Shown here: positions 41,049 to 50,329 of the stretch, piece after piece | Layout of the letters: every line of letters starts with the position of its first letter | How positions within the stretch are numbered: the stretch's first letter is position 1 | NCBI GenBank assembly: GCA_018268855.1 | Contig: JAFDVR010000002.1 | Coordinates: 265,392 to 329,391, forward strand | Length of the DNA: 64,000 bases | From: Acidobacteriota bacterium | Lineage (GTDB): Bacteria; Acidobacteriota; Terriglobia; Terriglobales; Acidobacteriaceae | Reading direction: 5' to 3' | Notes under the pieces: model-generated | Seen by the model: only the letters and a program-made list of their open reading frames with translations | What the model was told of the DNA's origin: nothing | Database searches by the model: none | Position numbers and translations under genes: made by a program

Positions 41049-42284
41049 ATGAGCTTCCTCGCAGGTTTTAGCCGCCAGAGCGGCGTCCTCATTGTTTCAG
41101 CTGGTCTTTTGGCTTGCGGCTCCATGCCTTCTGCTGTGTTCGCGCAGGACGCGCCTGCTACAGCCTCCGCAGCAGCCCGCCAGCTCGGCACGGTCAAATC
41201 CGTCAGCGGCGACACGCTATCGATTGCTACCGATAAGGGCGCAAGTTTCAGCGTGCAGGTAGACCCGGCAGCAAAAATCGTTTTGCTGGCCCCCGGCTCC
41301 ACAGACCTGAAGACAGCTACACCCTCCAGCTTCGACAACATCGCTGTGGGAGATCGCGTACTCGCCTCTGGCAAAACTGGCGATACGCCGACTACGATAC
41401 ATGCCACGCGCATAGTTGTGATGAAGTCGGCCGACATCGCTCAGCGTAACGCACAGCTTCAGGCCGATTGGCAGAAGCGCGGCTCCGGTGGCATCGTTTC
41501 GGCGGTAGATCCGGCAAACGGCGACATCACCATCAAAAGCGGTGCGCGCACAATCACACTTAAAACTACTCCCAAAACCATCTTCCGCCGCTACTCTTCC
41601 GGATCGGTAAAGTATGAGGACGCCAGAAACAGCACTCTGCAGGAGATTGCAGTGGGCGATCAGCTTCGCGTGCGTGGCGAACATTCAGAAGATGGCAGCA
41701 CCATTACCGCCGACGAGGTCGTCTCCGGTTCCTTCAGCAACGTTGCTGGAACCATCGTCTCGGTAGACGCCCCCGGCCAGACCATCGTAGTCAAAGACCT
41801 GGCGAAAAAGAAGAATGTCACAGTCCACCTGAGTGCTGCCACGAACATCCGAACGCTCCCGGCTGAAATAGCCACCCGCCTTGCTGCCCGTACCCGTGGT
41901 GCTGGTGCAAGGGCCGGAACGCCAGCAGAAAACGGCGCAGCACATCCGGCGGCCGAAGCTCCTTCCGCAGGTTCCGGTGAGGGGATGCACCGTGGTCCGG
42001 GCGCAACAGGAGGCCGCTCCCGCGATCTCTCCCAAATTATCGCCAGCCTTCCTTCTCAGACGCTTGCCGATCTCAAACCCGGCGAAGCGCTTATGATCGT
42101 GGGTTCGCAATCCGCTCCCAGCGAGCCCCTTACGGCGATTACGGTGCTTAGCGGTGTGGAACCCATTCTTGCGGCAGCGCCATCCGGATCCAACGCCATG
42201 ACCCTCTCTCCCTGGAACCTTGATTCCAGCGCTGGGGGCGGTGGTGGTCCTGACATGGGTGGCAGCGGCGGCTCGCAGCAATAA
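41049..42284 (+). CDS. Secreted DUF5666-like beta-repeat protein
   Basis: A 411-aa exported protein with a signal peptide (about 1-32, ending SAVFAQ). It has several repeats of a small OB-like beta unit (GTVKSVSGDTLSIATDKG, GGIVSAVDPANGDITIKSG, GTIVSVDAPGQTIVVKD), typical of DUF5666-type proteins. A linker rich in Ala/Gly/Pro with Arg and a C-terminal GGGGGPDMGGSGG tail follow. Function unknown; the repeats suggest binding to metal, polymer or envelope components. A TonB-dependent receptor gene starts 39 bp after its stop, so the two probably work together at the outer membrane. Confidence 0.75.
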   Translation: MSFLAGFSRQSGVLIVSAGLLACGSMPSAVFAQDAPATASAAARQLGTVKSVSGDTLSIATDKGASFSVQVDPAAKIVLLAPGSTDLKTATPSSFDNIAVGDRVLASGKTGDTPTTIHATRIVVMKSADIAQRNAQLQADWQKRGSGGIVSAVDPANGDITIKSGARTITLKTTPKTIFRRYSSGSVKYEDARNSTLQEIAVGDQLRVRGEHSEDGSTITADEVVSGSFSNVAGTIVSVDAPGQTIVVKDLAKKKNVTVHLSAATNIRTLPAEIATRLAARTRGAGARAGTPAENGAAHPAAEAPSAGSGEGMHRGPGATGGRSRDLSQIIASLPSQTLADLKPGEALMIVGSQSAPSEPLTAITVLSGVEPILAAAPSGSNAMTLSPWNLDSSAGGGGGPDMGGSGGSQQ

Positions 42285-42323
42285 CCCACTTTGTTTTCTC
42301 TACCTATTCTGAGGAGTTTCAGC

Positions 42324-45263
42324 TTGTCGTTTTCACGATCTCTGCCGTTCACTGCCGCTATCTTGTTTGCCACTGTGGTGGCTGCGCAGGAGTCGCGCCA
42401 GCCCCTTCCCCCGGTTCCCACCGCGCCTACCAGCGCACCCATCAGCGCGGCATCCGCAGCTGCGGCCAGCATGCGCGGCACCATCACTGACCCCGATCAG
42501 GCGGTCATTCCCGGCGCCACCATTACACTCACCCCGCCAAAAGGAAAGGCTATTGTGGCCGAGTCTGGCGCTGACGGTACCTATCAGATCAGCAATATTC
42601 CCAATGGCACCTACAACGTCACCGTTACCATGCCTGGCTTTGCCACCGTCGTGAAGCAGAATGCGAAGTTCTCCACCGGTCAGGTCATGACGATGAACGT
42701 GAAGATGGCCATCGAAGAACAGGCCACGGAAGTAAACGTCACTACCACCAGCAACCAGGTCAGCGTCGATCAGGATAATAACGCCAGCGCGCTCGTCATC
42801 AAGGGCAAAGACCTCGACGCGCTCTCCGACGATCCTGACGAGTTGCAGAGCGAACTCTCCGCTCTCGCCGGCCCTGCTGCCGGCCCGAACGGCGGCCAGA
42901 TCTATGTGGACGGATTCACCGGAGGCTCGCTTCCTCCCAAGTCGTCCATCCGCGAAATCCGCGTGAACCAGAACCCTTTCACCGCGCAGTACGATAAACC
43001 CGGCTACGGCCGCATCGAAGTGCTCACCAAGCCCGGCACCGATGTCTTCCACGGTATGGCCATGATTATGGGCAATCACTCTTCATTCAATACATCCAGC
43101 CCATTTCTCGGCGGAGCAAACAACTTCCCCTCCTACTACACGGTGTTTACGATGGGCAGTCTCAGCGGCCCGCTCAGCAAACATATCTCCTTCAATGTGA
43201 GTGGCTCCTACCGCGACATTGAGGAAAACACGATCATCACAGGCAAGATCATAAGCCATTCGCCCACTGACCCAACACTCTGCGCGCCTGGAGACACCAC
43301 CTGCCAGCTTTACGATTTTCCAGTGGCGTACCGTGCCAATCCTAATCCACGCAAGCGTGGCGAAATCTCTCCGCGTCTTGACTTCGCTCTGGGCGAGAAG
43401 AATACGCTAAGCATCCGCTATCAATATGAAGGTGGTCCAAGCCGTAACTCCGGTCCAGGTGGACTTGTGCTGCCGACTAATGCTTACAACAGCGACAGCA
43501 GCCAGCATCGCATTCAAATCGCGGATAGCTGGATTGCTTCTCCAAAGGTTGTGAACGAGAACCGCTTCGAGTACCGGCGCGAGGAGAGCAGCCGCACCTC
43601 GCTAAACAATGCGCCCACGCTCAACGTGCTGGGCACCTTTAACGGCGGCGGAAACTCCAACAACAATGACAGTGTTTCTTCTCGTTTCGAGTATCAAAAC
43701 TACACCTCTATCGCCCTGGCCAAGAACTTCGTCCGTATGGGCGCGCGCCTACGCTACTACCGTTCTCACCTGACCTCTACCTCCGGGGCCAACGGAACAT
43801 ATACCTACTCCGGCATTGAGGGCGTGGGCGACGGCACCGCCGCGGATGCCTATCGCCTCAACCGCCCTGACCAGTTCTCCATTACGAACGTGAATGTGCC
43901 AACAGTCAGCACTACGCTTGCAGACCTGGGACTCTACCTTGAAGACGACTGGAAGGTGCTGCCGAACCTTACGCTCACCGGCGGCGTGCGGTATGAGACA
44001 CAGAACCAGATTCACAGCGCGCACGATATTGCCCCTCGCGTCTCGCTTGCATGGGGCATTCCGCGTAAAAGCGGTTCGCCGCTCACCGTCATTCGTGCGG
44101 GTGCTGGCGTCTTTTACGATCGTTTTGATGTGGATGACGTGCTCACTACGGTACGCCAGAATGGAACGAACCAGGTAGAGACCATCTATCGTCCGGATGG
44201 AAGCGCCGTCTGTGCGCCCGGTCAGCCTATCTCTAACTGTGGAAGCGGAAGTTCCGGTAAGGCCACCCGGTATGACTTTGCCCCCGATCTCCGCAGCGAG
44301 TACAACCTGCAGTTCGCCCTCGGCGTGGACCAGCAGTTGGCTAAGAGCGCAACGCTCTCCGTCAATTTCATTTCCTCCAACGGGAACCACGCGTACCTTT
44401 CGCGTGCCTTTGGCAATTCCAAGGATGGATATGACTACCAATTTACCTCGGCCGGTATGTACCGCCAGCAGCAGGTGATTGCGAATGTGAAGTGGAACCC
44501 GAGCGCAAAATTCTCGCTCTTCAGCTACTACGTTTACAGCCACGCAATGTCCAATACGGATGGTGCAGACACCTTCGCGACGGATTCGACCAACCGCTTC
44601 ACAGACTACGGGCGAGCGGGATTCAATCGCACCCATCGTGTGGTCCTCTTCGGGAATACCACGCTGCCATGGGGCATCAGCATGAGCCCTATCCTTGTCG
44701 CCTCTTCAGGTATGCCGTACGACATCACTGTCGGAAAAGATGTGAATGACGACTCCCAAAGGAATGATCGTGCTGCTTTCGCCAAGGGGCGTACCTCCGC
44801 AAACTGCCGTGTCTTCAGCGATTTTCTCGATCCCAATGAGCAGGGCGCGTATCCCATTGGGAATAATTACGACCGCATCCCATCGAACTATTGCTCGACA
44901 CCGGCATACTTCAATCTCAACCTGCGCGTCACTAAATCCTTCGGCTTTGGTGCCAAGCGCAACGTGCCTGGATCGGGCAGTGGCGGCGATAGCTCGCGTG
45001 GACGTTCGCGTGGTAGTTCAGGAGGAGGCAGCCACGGCTCGCATGGTTCCATGATGTTTGGTGGAGGCGGATCGTCCAACCATCGCTATAACTTCAACCT
45101 CGGCGCGCAGGCGTTCAACCTCTTCAACGTGGTCCCTTATGGAACGCCGCAGGGCTCACTCGCAAACCCTGACAACTTCGGTAAGCCGCTGAACATCCAG
45201 TCCAGCGGATTTGGAAGTTCTGCTGTGCGCCGTATCATGCTTCAACTCTCGTTCAACTTCTAG
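42324..45263 (+). CDS. TonB-dependent outer-membrane receptor (Oar-like, carboxypeptidase-regulatory N-domain)
   Basis: A 979-aa receptor of the acidobacterial Oar-like type. A signal peptide (about 1-21) precedes a carboxypeptidase-regulatory-like beta domain (RGTITDPDQAVIPGATITL, SADGTYQISNIP-like, about 45-120), then the plug and a 22-strand barrel ending in Phe. The start is TTG 42324 with GAGGAG at 42311-42316; an upstream TTG at 42291 has no ribosome site. A Gly/Ser/Arg/His-rich loop of about 40 residues lies near residue 905, close to the C-terminus. It probably imports or senses glycans or peptides; the ligand is unknown. The upstream DUF5666-like gene is likely co-transcribed. Confidence 0.85.
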   Translation: MSFSRSLPFTAAILFATVVAAQESRQPLPPVPTAPTSAPISAASAAAASMRGTITDPDQAVIPGATITLTPPKGKAIVAESGADGTYQISNIPNGTYNVTVTMPGFATVVKQNAKFSTGQVMTMNVKMAIEEQATEVNVTTTSNQVSVDQDNNASALVIKGKDLDALSDDPDELQSELSALAGPAAGPNGGQIYVDGFTGGSLPPKSSIREIRVNQNPFTAQYDKPGYGRIEVLTKPGTDVFHGMAMIMGNHSSFNTSSPFLGGANNFPSYYTVFTMGSLSGPLSKHISFNVSGSYRDIEENTIITGKIISHSPTDPTLCAPGDTTCQLYDFPVAYRANPNPRKRGEISPRLDFALGEKNTLSIRYQYEGGPSRNSGPGGLVLPTNAYNSDSSQHRIQIADSWIASPKVVNENRFEYRREESSRTSLNNAPTLNVLGTFNGGGNSNNNDSVSSRFEYQNYTSIALAKNFVRMGARLRYYRSHLTSTSGANGTYTYSGIEGVGDGTAADAYRLNRPDQFSITNVNVPTVSTTLADLGLYLEDDWKVLPNLTLTGGVRYETQNQIHSAHDIAPRVSLAWGIPRKSGSPLTVIRAGAGVFYDRFDVDDVLTTVRQNGTNQVETIYRPDGSAVCAPGQPISNCGSGSSGKATRYDFAPDLRSEYNLQFALGVDQQLAKSATLSVNFISSNGNHAYLSRAFGNSKDGYDYQFTSAGMYRQQQVIANVKWNPSAKFSLFSYYVYSHAMSNTDGADTFATDSTNRFTDYGRAGFNRTHRVVLFGNTTLPWGISMSPILVASSGMPYDITVGKDVNDDSQRNDRAAFAKGRTSANCRVFSDFLDPNEQGAYPIGNNYDRIPSNYCSTPAYFNLNLRVTKSFGFGAKRNVPGSGSGGDSSRGRSRGSSGGGSHGSHGSMMFGGGGSSNHRYNFNLGAQAFNLFNVVPYGTPQGSLANPDNFGKPLNIQSSGFGSSAVRRIMLQLSFNF

Positions 45264-45287
45264 AAAGTTATCAGTTGTAGAAATGCC

Positions 45288-45315
45288 AAGAGGCCCGGAT
45301 AATTTCGGGCCTCTT
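45288..45315. terminator. Bidirectional intrinsic terminator between convergent genes
   Basis: A 10-bp perfect stem AAGAGGCCCG/CGGGCCTCTT (45288-45297 and 45306-45315) with an 8-nt loop separates the receptor gene (plus) and the aldehyde dehydrogenase gene (minus). CCTTTTCT follows on the plus strand and GGCATTTCT on the minus strand. Confidence 0.75.
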
Positions 45316-45353
45316 ACCTTTTCTAACAACTAAGGACTAAAAACTAACAACTA
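45316..45353 (-). repeat. T-rich stop-codon-adjacent repeat (copy 1)
   Basis: Read on the minus strand, the stop TAG of the aldehyde dehydrogenase gene is followed directly by TTGTTAGTTTTTAGT, then CCTTAGTTGTTAG, forming two imperfect tandem copies. The same arrangement follows rpsL and, in weaker form, the M23 peptidase gene. Confidence 0.6.
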
Positions 45354-46715
45354 AGCAATCACTATCGACTTGGCATTCATAAACTCCCGCATGCCAGCCG
45401 CGCTCAACTCACGTCCGTAGCCGGACTCCTTAATGCCGCCAAACGGAAGGCGTGGATCGCTGGCGACCATGCCGTTCAAAAAAACCATGCCTGCTTCTAT
45501 TTCGCTCACCATCTGCTGCTGCTCCGCAGGGTTGCGCGTCCACAGCGATGCGCCGAGACCGAATGGAGTGTCATTCGCAATGGCAACTGCATCATTCACG
45601 TCCCGGGCGGAGAATACCAGCGCCACCGGCCCGAATAATTCTTCGCGATAGACGGTGCTGGTGCGTGGCAGATCGGCGATGACGGTCGGCTCAAAATAGA
45701 AGCCGCGGCCTACCAGCCGCGATCCGCCCGTAAGAATGCGTCCGCCTGCCGCGACTGCATCGCGCACCTGGCGTTCCAGCGTTTCCACTGCTTCAGCCGA
45801 GACGAGCGGACCAACCTCGGTGTCTTCACGCATGGGATCGCCAATTCTCAGCGACTCCATCTTCTGCGCAAACCGCCGTACAAACTCCTCATACACGGTT
45901 TCATGCACGATGAACCGCTTGGCAGCGATGCAGGATTGGCCGTTGTTCACCACGCGTGCCTGCACGGCGGTCTGCACGGCTGCATTCAGATCGGCTGTGG
46001 GCATCACGATAAAAGGATCGCTGCCGCCAAGCTCCAGCACACACTTCTTCAGGTGTTTGCCTGCTACTTCAGCAACGGCACGTCCAGCGCGGCCACTGCC
46101 CGTGAGTGTGACCGCTGCAACGCGTGCATCGGCAATAATCCCGGCGACCTGCTCGTTCTCAATCAGCAGGGCCTGAAAAACGCCTTTGGGAAATCCAGCG
46201 CGGCGAATTAAGGTTTCGATAGCCATCGCGCAATGCGGAACATTGGTTGCGTGCTTTAGCAGACCAATGTTGCCCGCCATCAGCGCAGGCGCGCCGAACC
46301 GGACTACCTGCCAGAAGGGGAAATTCCATGGCATGATAGCGAGAATGACACCGAGGGGCTGCCACTGCACATAGCTGCGGCCGTGTTCGGTGTTGATCAT
46401 CTCGGGTGCCATCATGCGCTCGCCATTATCGGCATAGAAGCGAAACGCATTGGCACACTTGGCAAGTTCCTGCCGCGCGGCACCGATGGTCTTTCCCATC
46501 TCCTGCACCATGGTGGAGGCAAGGCCCTCAGTTTCTTCGTCGATGAGCGCAGCCAGCTTGTGCATGCATAGTGCGCGATGTGCCACCGGAACGGTGGCAT
46601 AATCGCGGAACGCTTGCGCTGCGAGTTCCAGCTTTGCCTCAATCTGCTCTGCCGTGAGGGCCGCAAAACTCTTGATCTCGTGCCCCGTCGCGGGATAGAC
46701 CGAACGAATCGCCAT
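45351..46715 (-). CDS. NAD(P)-dependent aldehyde dehydrogenase (YneI/succinate-semialdehyde type)
   Basis: A 454-aa member of the aldehyde dehydrogenase superfamily closest in pattern to YneI/Sad succinate-semialdehyde dehydrogenases. The N-terminus IRSVYPATGHEIKSF, the oxyanion Asn in MPWNFPFWQV, the general base Glu in LELGGSDPF and the nucleophile Cys in NNGQSCIAAKR are all intact. The C-terminal RLPFGGIKESGYGREL is also family-typical. Substrate is not fixed by sequence. It follows a GDPD-like gene by 54 bp in a minus-strand group with two glycoside hydrolases, possibly part of the same operon. Confidence 0.9.
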   Translation of the reverse strand: MAIRSVYPATGHEIKSFAALTAEQIEAKLELAAQAFRDYATVPVAHRALCMHKLAALIDEETEGLASTMVQEMGKTIGAARQELAKCANAFRFYADNGERMMAPEMINTEHGRSYVQWQPLGVILAIMPWNFPFWQVVRFGAPALMAGNIGLLKHATNVPHCAMAIETLIRRAGFPKGVFQALLIENEQVAGIIADARVAAVTLTGSGRAGRAVAEVAGKHLKKCVLELGGSDPFIVMPTADLNAAVQTAVQARVVNNGQSCIAAKRFIVHETVYEEFVRRFAQKMESLRIGDPMREDTEVGPLVSAEAVETLERQVRDAVAAGGRILTGGSRLVGRGFYFEPTVIADLPRTSTVYREELFGPVALVFSARDVNDAVAIANDTPFGLGASLWTRNPAEQQQMVSEIEAGMVFLNGMVASDPRLPFGGIKESGYGRELSAAGMREFMNAKSIVIA

Positions 46716-46769
46716 ACGCTCTATTCTGCCGCAACAAGCGGCACGCTCGCTGCAACTTATTTTGATGCG

Positions 46770-47897
46770 CTACTTCGCCGTCTTCCATTGCGAGGGATAC
46801 AGCTTCGTATTCCCCGGCAGATAGAAGGTAGGCACATCCGGAAACTGCTCCTCAATCAGCCGCAACGTGCGGAAATCGAAGCTCTGTACCTCGATCCGTT
46901 TCTTCATGCCATTCTTGTTCACCGTCGCCATCAGCACCGTCACAAACGTCTGCGGGCCGAAGGTATTGTTCTCCGTCCGCTCCATCTTGCCTGTTGTCTT
47001 CGATGGAATCTCGTCAGGAATGAGCTTCGTTTCAATATCGAAGCGGACTCGTCCGGCTTCGCGAACTCGTTCAGCAGCATGAGGAGAAGCTTTGCCCGGC
47101 CCATGTTGATAGTAATCGCCGTAGAACTTCACAAACCGGAAGATCTGGTCCACCGAAATGGGCGTATAGATGTTCGGCAGCTTCTCCTGCCTGGCAAATG
47201 CCACCGACACAGGCGAAAGTGCAGGGTCGTTCTTCTGCGCATCTTCGAAGTACATCTTGTCGCAGATAAATGTGAGCTGCGCCTTCGCGCTGGAGATGTC
47301 GTGCAGCCACACGCGATTGGCCTTCGTGTATGGCGTACCATCCGCCCGGCGGCAGGCCTTCGGCAGATAGTATTCATCATGCCAGATCATCGCAACCTTA
47401 TCGTTCGTCACGCCAAAGTCCATCTCCAGCGTACCCACCAGCAGGTCCATGCCGTTTTCAAAAGAAGGCAAAGTCGATTCCGGCCGCAACCCGCGTCCAC
47501 CACGATGCGCATGGATATCGAAGTTGCGAATACGCGCCTTCTCGCCCGCGTCCTTCGTCGCAGCAATTGCCTCCTGCATCAGCTGCTGCACAATGTCAGG
47601 CCGGTCGGTGATAAGCCCCTGCACAGAAGGCATGCGCAACAACCGGCGGACAGCATCTTCGTTGTGTGTCGTTCCAGCCAGCAGGCCAAAGCCCTCCGCG
47701 CGCAACGCATCCGCAGGTACAGTCCTGTCCAGGATCTTGTCCCAGTTCGCGGAGAGCGTAGGCTTCACCTTCTCCCCATGCGCCGCAGCGTGTTTGCCCG
47801 CATCGTGCATTAGGTCGAGATAGTCCTGCTTCGTCTGAGCAAAGAGAAATGCGCCACACAAAAGTGTGGCGCAGGTTGAGAGTCGAACAAAACGCAT
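46770..47897 (-). CDS. Secreted glycerophosphodiester phosphodiesterase-like protein, possibly circularly permuted
   Basis: A 375-aa exported protein. After a signal peptide (about 1-20), residues 70-105 read GFGLLAGTTHNEDAVRRLL then SVQGLITDRPDI. This is the order normally found at the C-terminal end of GDPD barrels (wTvN, then giiTDxPd). The catalytic start HAHRGG (129-134, with Glu140 and the LEMDFG pair Glu158/Asp160, and His173) comes afterwards. The chain ends near the usual strand 6 without a second TDxP motif. This suggests a circular permutation of the barrel. Start 47897 overlaps the GH2 stop by TAATG. Likely acts in the periplasm on glycerophosphodiesters. Confidence 0.78.
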   Translation of the reverse strand: MRFVRLSTCATLLCGAFLFAQTKQDYLDLMHDAGKHAAAHGEKVKPTLSANWDKILDRTVPADALRAEGFGLLAGTTHNEDAVRRLLRMPSVQGLITDRPDIVQQLMQEAIAATKDAGEKARIRNFDIHAHRGGRGLRPESTLPSFENGMDLLVGTLEMDFGVTNDKVAMIWHDEYYLPKACRRADGTPYTKANRVWLHDISSAKAQLTFICDKMYFEDAQKNDPALSPVSVAFARQEKLPNIYTPISVDQIFRFVKFYGDYYQHGPGKASPHAAERVREAGRVRFDIETKLIPDEIPSKTTGKMERTENNTFGPQTFVTVLMATVNKNGMKKRIEVQSFDFRTLRLIEEQFPDVPTFYLPGNTKLYPSQWKTAK

Positions 47898-50317
47898 TAG
47901 GCAATCTCCGGCTGCGCAGGTGCAATGGTGAACTGCGCAGCCGCCACGCCGAGATACGGGTGCTTCGCCTTTAGCGTCACCGTACCTGGCAATTCCGTTG
48001 CGCGAATCCAAATCGCACCTGTTCCGCCGATGAGGCCGAACGGATTGTCGCCGATTAACTCAGCCGGACCTTCCAGCACAAATTCGATCGCATCTGCGGC
48101 AAACGGACGAATCTTGCCGTACTCATCATTCACGCGCAGCACCACACGCACCGCATCCGCACCATCGGCGACAAGCGCCGTCTCGTCTGGCACCAGCACA
48201 AACTCATGATCGTCGCCCTTGCCTGAATACTTTTTTGAGATGGCCAGCTTACCGTCAATGTATCCGTCCAGCCGCAGGTCGCCCCAATTGCCCTTGCTCA
48301 GATCGCTCGACTTGAACGGTAGCGAGAACGGTGGATACTTCAGATGCGCAAACTGTTTGCGGTCCGGATCGCCTTCGCCCACCATGTGCTCGCCATTCTC
48401 ATTGATGATGTACATCTTGATGTGGTCCACGTTCGACGAAATCAGCGCATACGTAATGCCCACGCTCTCATCGTTGTGCGCCCAGTGGAAGTTCGGCTCC
48501 AGCACCACTTCGTCCTCGCGGTCGCACATGCTCTTGTAGAACAGCGCCGCAGGTTTCGGCGTGCGGAAGATGTCCATCACGCCGTGATAGCAGATGCGGT
48601 CACCCGAACCGAAGTTTGCATGCGTGGCATAGTCAAACGCGCACCATCCCAGGCCGCCCGAGTACTGTGGATCGCTGGCAAGCTGGTTATGCATGCGCGC
48701 ATGGCGAATCGTGTGTTCGCGCAGCCGCTCCAGCGAATCGATCGTCTTGCACGGGTAGGTGTGGCCCACAAATTCTGTATTCAGAAAGCGCGGATGAAAC
48801 GGCTTCTTGATCGGCCAATCGAAATCGTTATACGTGAAGACGTCTTCCAGGAACTCCGAACGCCAGTTGCCCGTCGTGCGGATGCCGCAGGTCTGCCGCG
48901 TCGTGTCCAGCGCATGCGCCATCGCGTTCGTCCGCGTGTAGAAGTCGTGATCGTCCTTCGACTCGTTGATGCGCACGCCCCACAGAATCAGCGATGGCCG
49001 GTTCCAGTCGCGCCGCACCATACGCCGCACGTTGTCGACGGACACATCCTGCCACGCCTTGTCGCCAATATGCTGCCAGCCCGGAATCTCCTCCAGCACC
49101 AGCAGGCCCATCTCATCGCACGCATCCAGAAAATGCCGCGACTGCGGATAGTGGCTCGTGCGCACAATGTTGCAGTGCAGGTCCTTGCGCAGGATCTTCG
49201 CATCCTGCCGCTGCCCGCGCCCGCTCATCGCCTGGCCCACCCACGGGAACGTCTGGTGGCGATCCAGCCCATGCAGTTTCACGATCTTTCCGTTCAGCGA
49301 GAAACCGTGATCGGTAAACGTCGCTTCGCGGAAGCCGATGCGGTCGGTCTTCTCATCAATCACCGTGCCGTTCTCAAGCAACTGCACCACCACCGTGTAC
49401 AGCTTCGGATGGTTCAGGTCCCACAACTCAATCTTGTTGCCCAGCCCGGTCAGCGTCACGCTGCCTGCAACCGCATCGCGCTTCGGGTCATAGCTCGCAC
49501 CGATGGCTTGGTCCGAATCAGCCCAGTTGTGCTCCATGACCGGCGGTAGAGCAATCGTCCGCGACGATCCACGCGCAATCACATGATCGCCATCGCGCAA
49601 CTCGGCCCTGAGCGAAAGCGCACCAGGATTCGCAGCCTGCGCGCGATCGAGAAACACCTGCACATCCACGCTCGGATTCGGCGTCAGCACGTCTTTTGTA
49701 ATGGCGTGGAAGTTCTCAATAAACACCTGCGGCACCACCCGCAGCCACACTTCGCGATAGATGCCGCCAAACGTGAGGTAATCCACCTCATAACCAAACG
49801 GAGGAATGTCCTTGCGCTCTGTCGAATCCACATCCACCGAGAGCAGGTTCGATCCCGAAGGATCGAGATGGTCCGTGATCTCAAACGAAAACGGCGTATA
49901 TCCACCGCGATACTCACCCAGCCGCTTGCCGTTCAGCCAAACGGTCGATGCGATCATCGATCCTTCAAAGTCCACAAACACACGCTTGCCCGCAGCGTCC
50001 GCAGGCACCTTCAAATTGCGGCGATACACCGACACAAACTCATACGCCTTGTCGTCAAAGCCGTGCCACGGAATCATCACGTTCGTGTGCGGAATCGTGA
50101 CCTTCGCAAACGAAGAGTCGTCGAAATTTGGTCGGTGCGCTTCCGGCGTGGACGTGTTGCGATACTTCCACCCACGGTTGATCGGCAGCACTGCGCGGCC
50201 TGCGGCCATCGTCTTTGCGGATTTCCTCTTCTTTGCCGCCACAGCGCTCTGCGAAACCGCTGCCCCGGCAGCCACCACACCACTACTCTTCAAAAAATCA
50301 CGACGGTCCATGCTCAC
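47897..50317 (-). CDS. Tat-exported GH2 glycoside hydrolase (beta-galactosidase-like)
   Basis: An 806-aa GH2 enzyme. The N-terminus DRRDFLKS followed by an Ala-rich stretch is a Tat signal. A sugar-binding jelly-roll domain (about 60-220), an immunoglobulin-like domain and a TIM barrel follow. In the barrel the acid/base Glu lies in ILWGVRINES and the nucleophile Glu in FLNTEFVGH, and C-terminal beta domains complete the protein. The start GTG 50317 has AAGAGGA seven bases upstream. Activity on beta-galactosides, glucuronides or mannosides cannot be told apart from motifs alone. It is 12 bp after the GH1 gene and overlaps the GDPD-like gene. Confidence 0.87.
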   Translation of the reverse strand: MSMDRRDFLKSSGVVAAGAAVSQSAVAAKKRKSAKTMAAGRAVLPINRGWKYRNTSTPEAHRPNFDDSSFAKVTIPHTNVMIPWHGFDDKAYEFVSVYRRNLKVPADAAGKRVFVDFEGSMIASTVWLNGKRLGEYRGGYTPFSFEITDHLDPSGSNLLSVDVDSTERKDIPPFGYEVDYLTFGGIYREVWLRVVPQVFIENFHAITKDVLTPNPSVDVQVFLDRAQAANPGALSLRAELRDGDHVIARGSSRTIALPPVMEHNWADSDQAIGASYDPKRDAVAGSVTLTGLGNKIELWDLNHPKLYTVVVQLLENGTVIDEKTDRIGFREATFTDHGFSLNGKIVKLHGLDRHQTFPWVGQAMSGRGQRQDAKILRKDLHCNIVRTSHYPQSRHFLDACDEMGLLVLEEIPGWQHIGDKAWQDVSVDNVRRMVRRDWNRPSLILWGVRINESKDDHDFYTRTNAMAHALDTTRQTCGIRTTGNWRSEFLEDVFTYNDFDWPIKKPFHPRFLNTEFVGHTYPCKTIDSLERLREHTIRHARMHNQLASDPQYSGGLGWCAFDYATHANFGSGDRICYHGVMDIFRTPKPAALFYKSMCDREDEVVLEPNFHWAHNDESVGITYALISSNVDHIKMYIINENGEHMVGEGDPDRKQFAHLKYPPFSLPFKSSDLSKGNWGDLRLDGYIDGKLAISKKYSGKGDDHEFVLVPDETALVADGADAVRVVLRVNDEYGKIRPFAADAIEFVLEGPAELIGDNPFGLIGGTGAIWIRATELPGTVTLKAKHPYLGVAAAQFTIAPAQPEIA

Positions 50318-50329
50318 TTCGTTGTCCTC

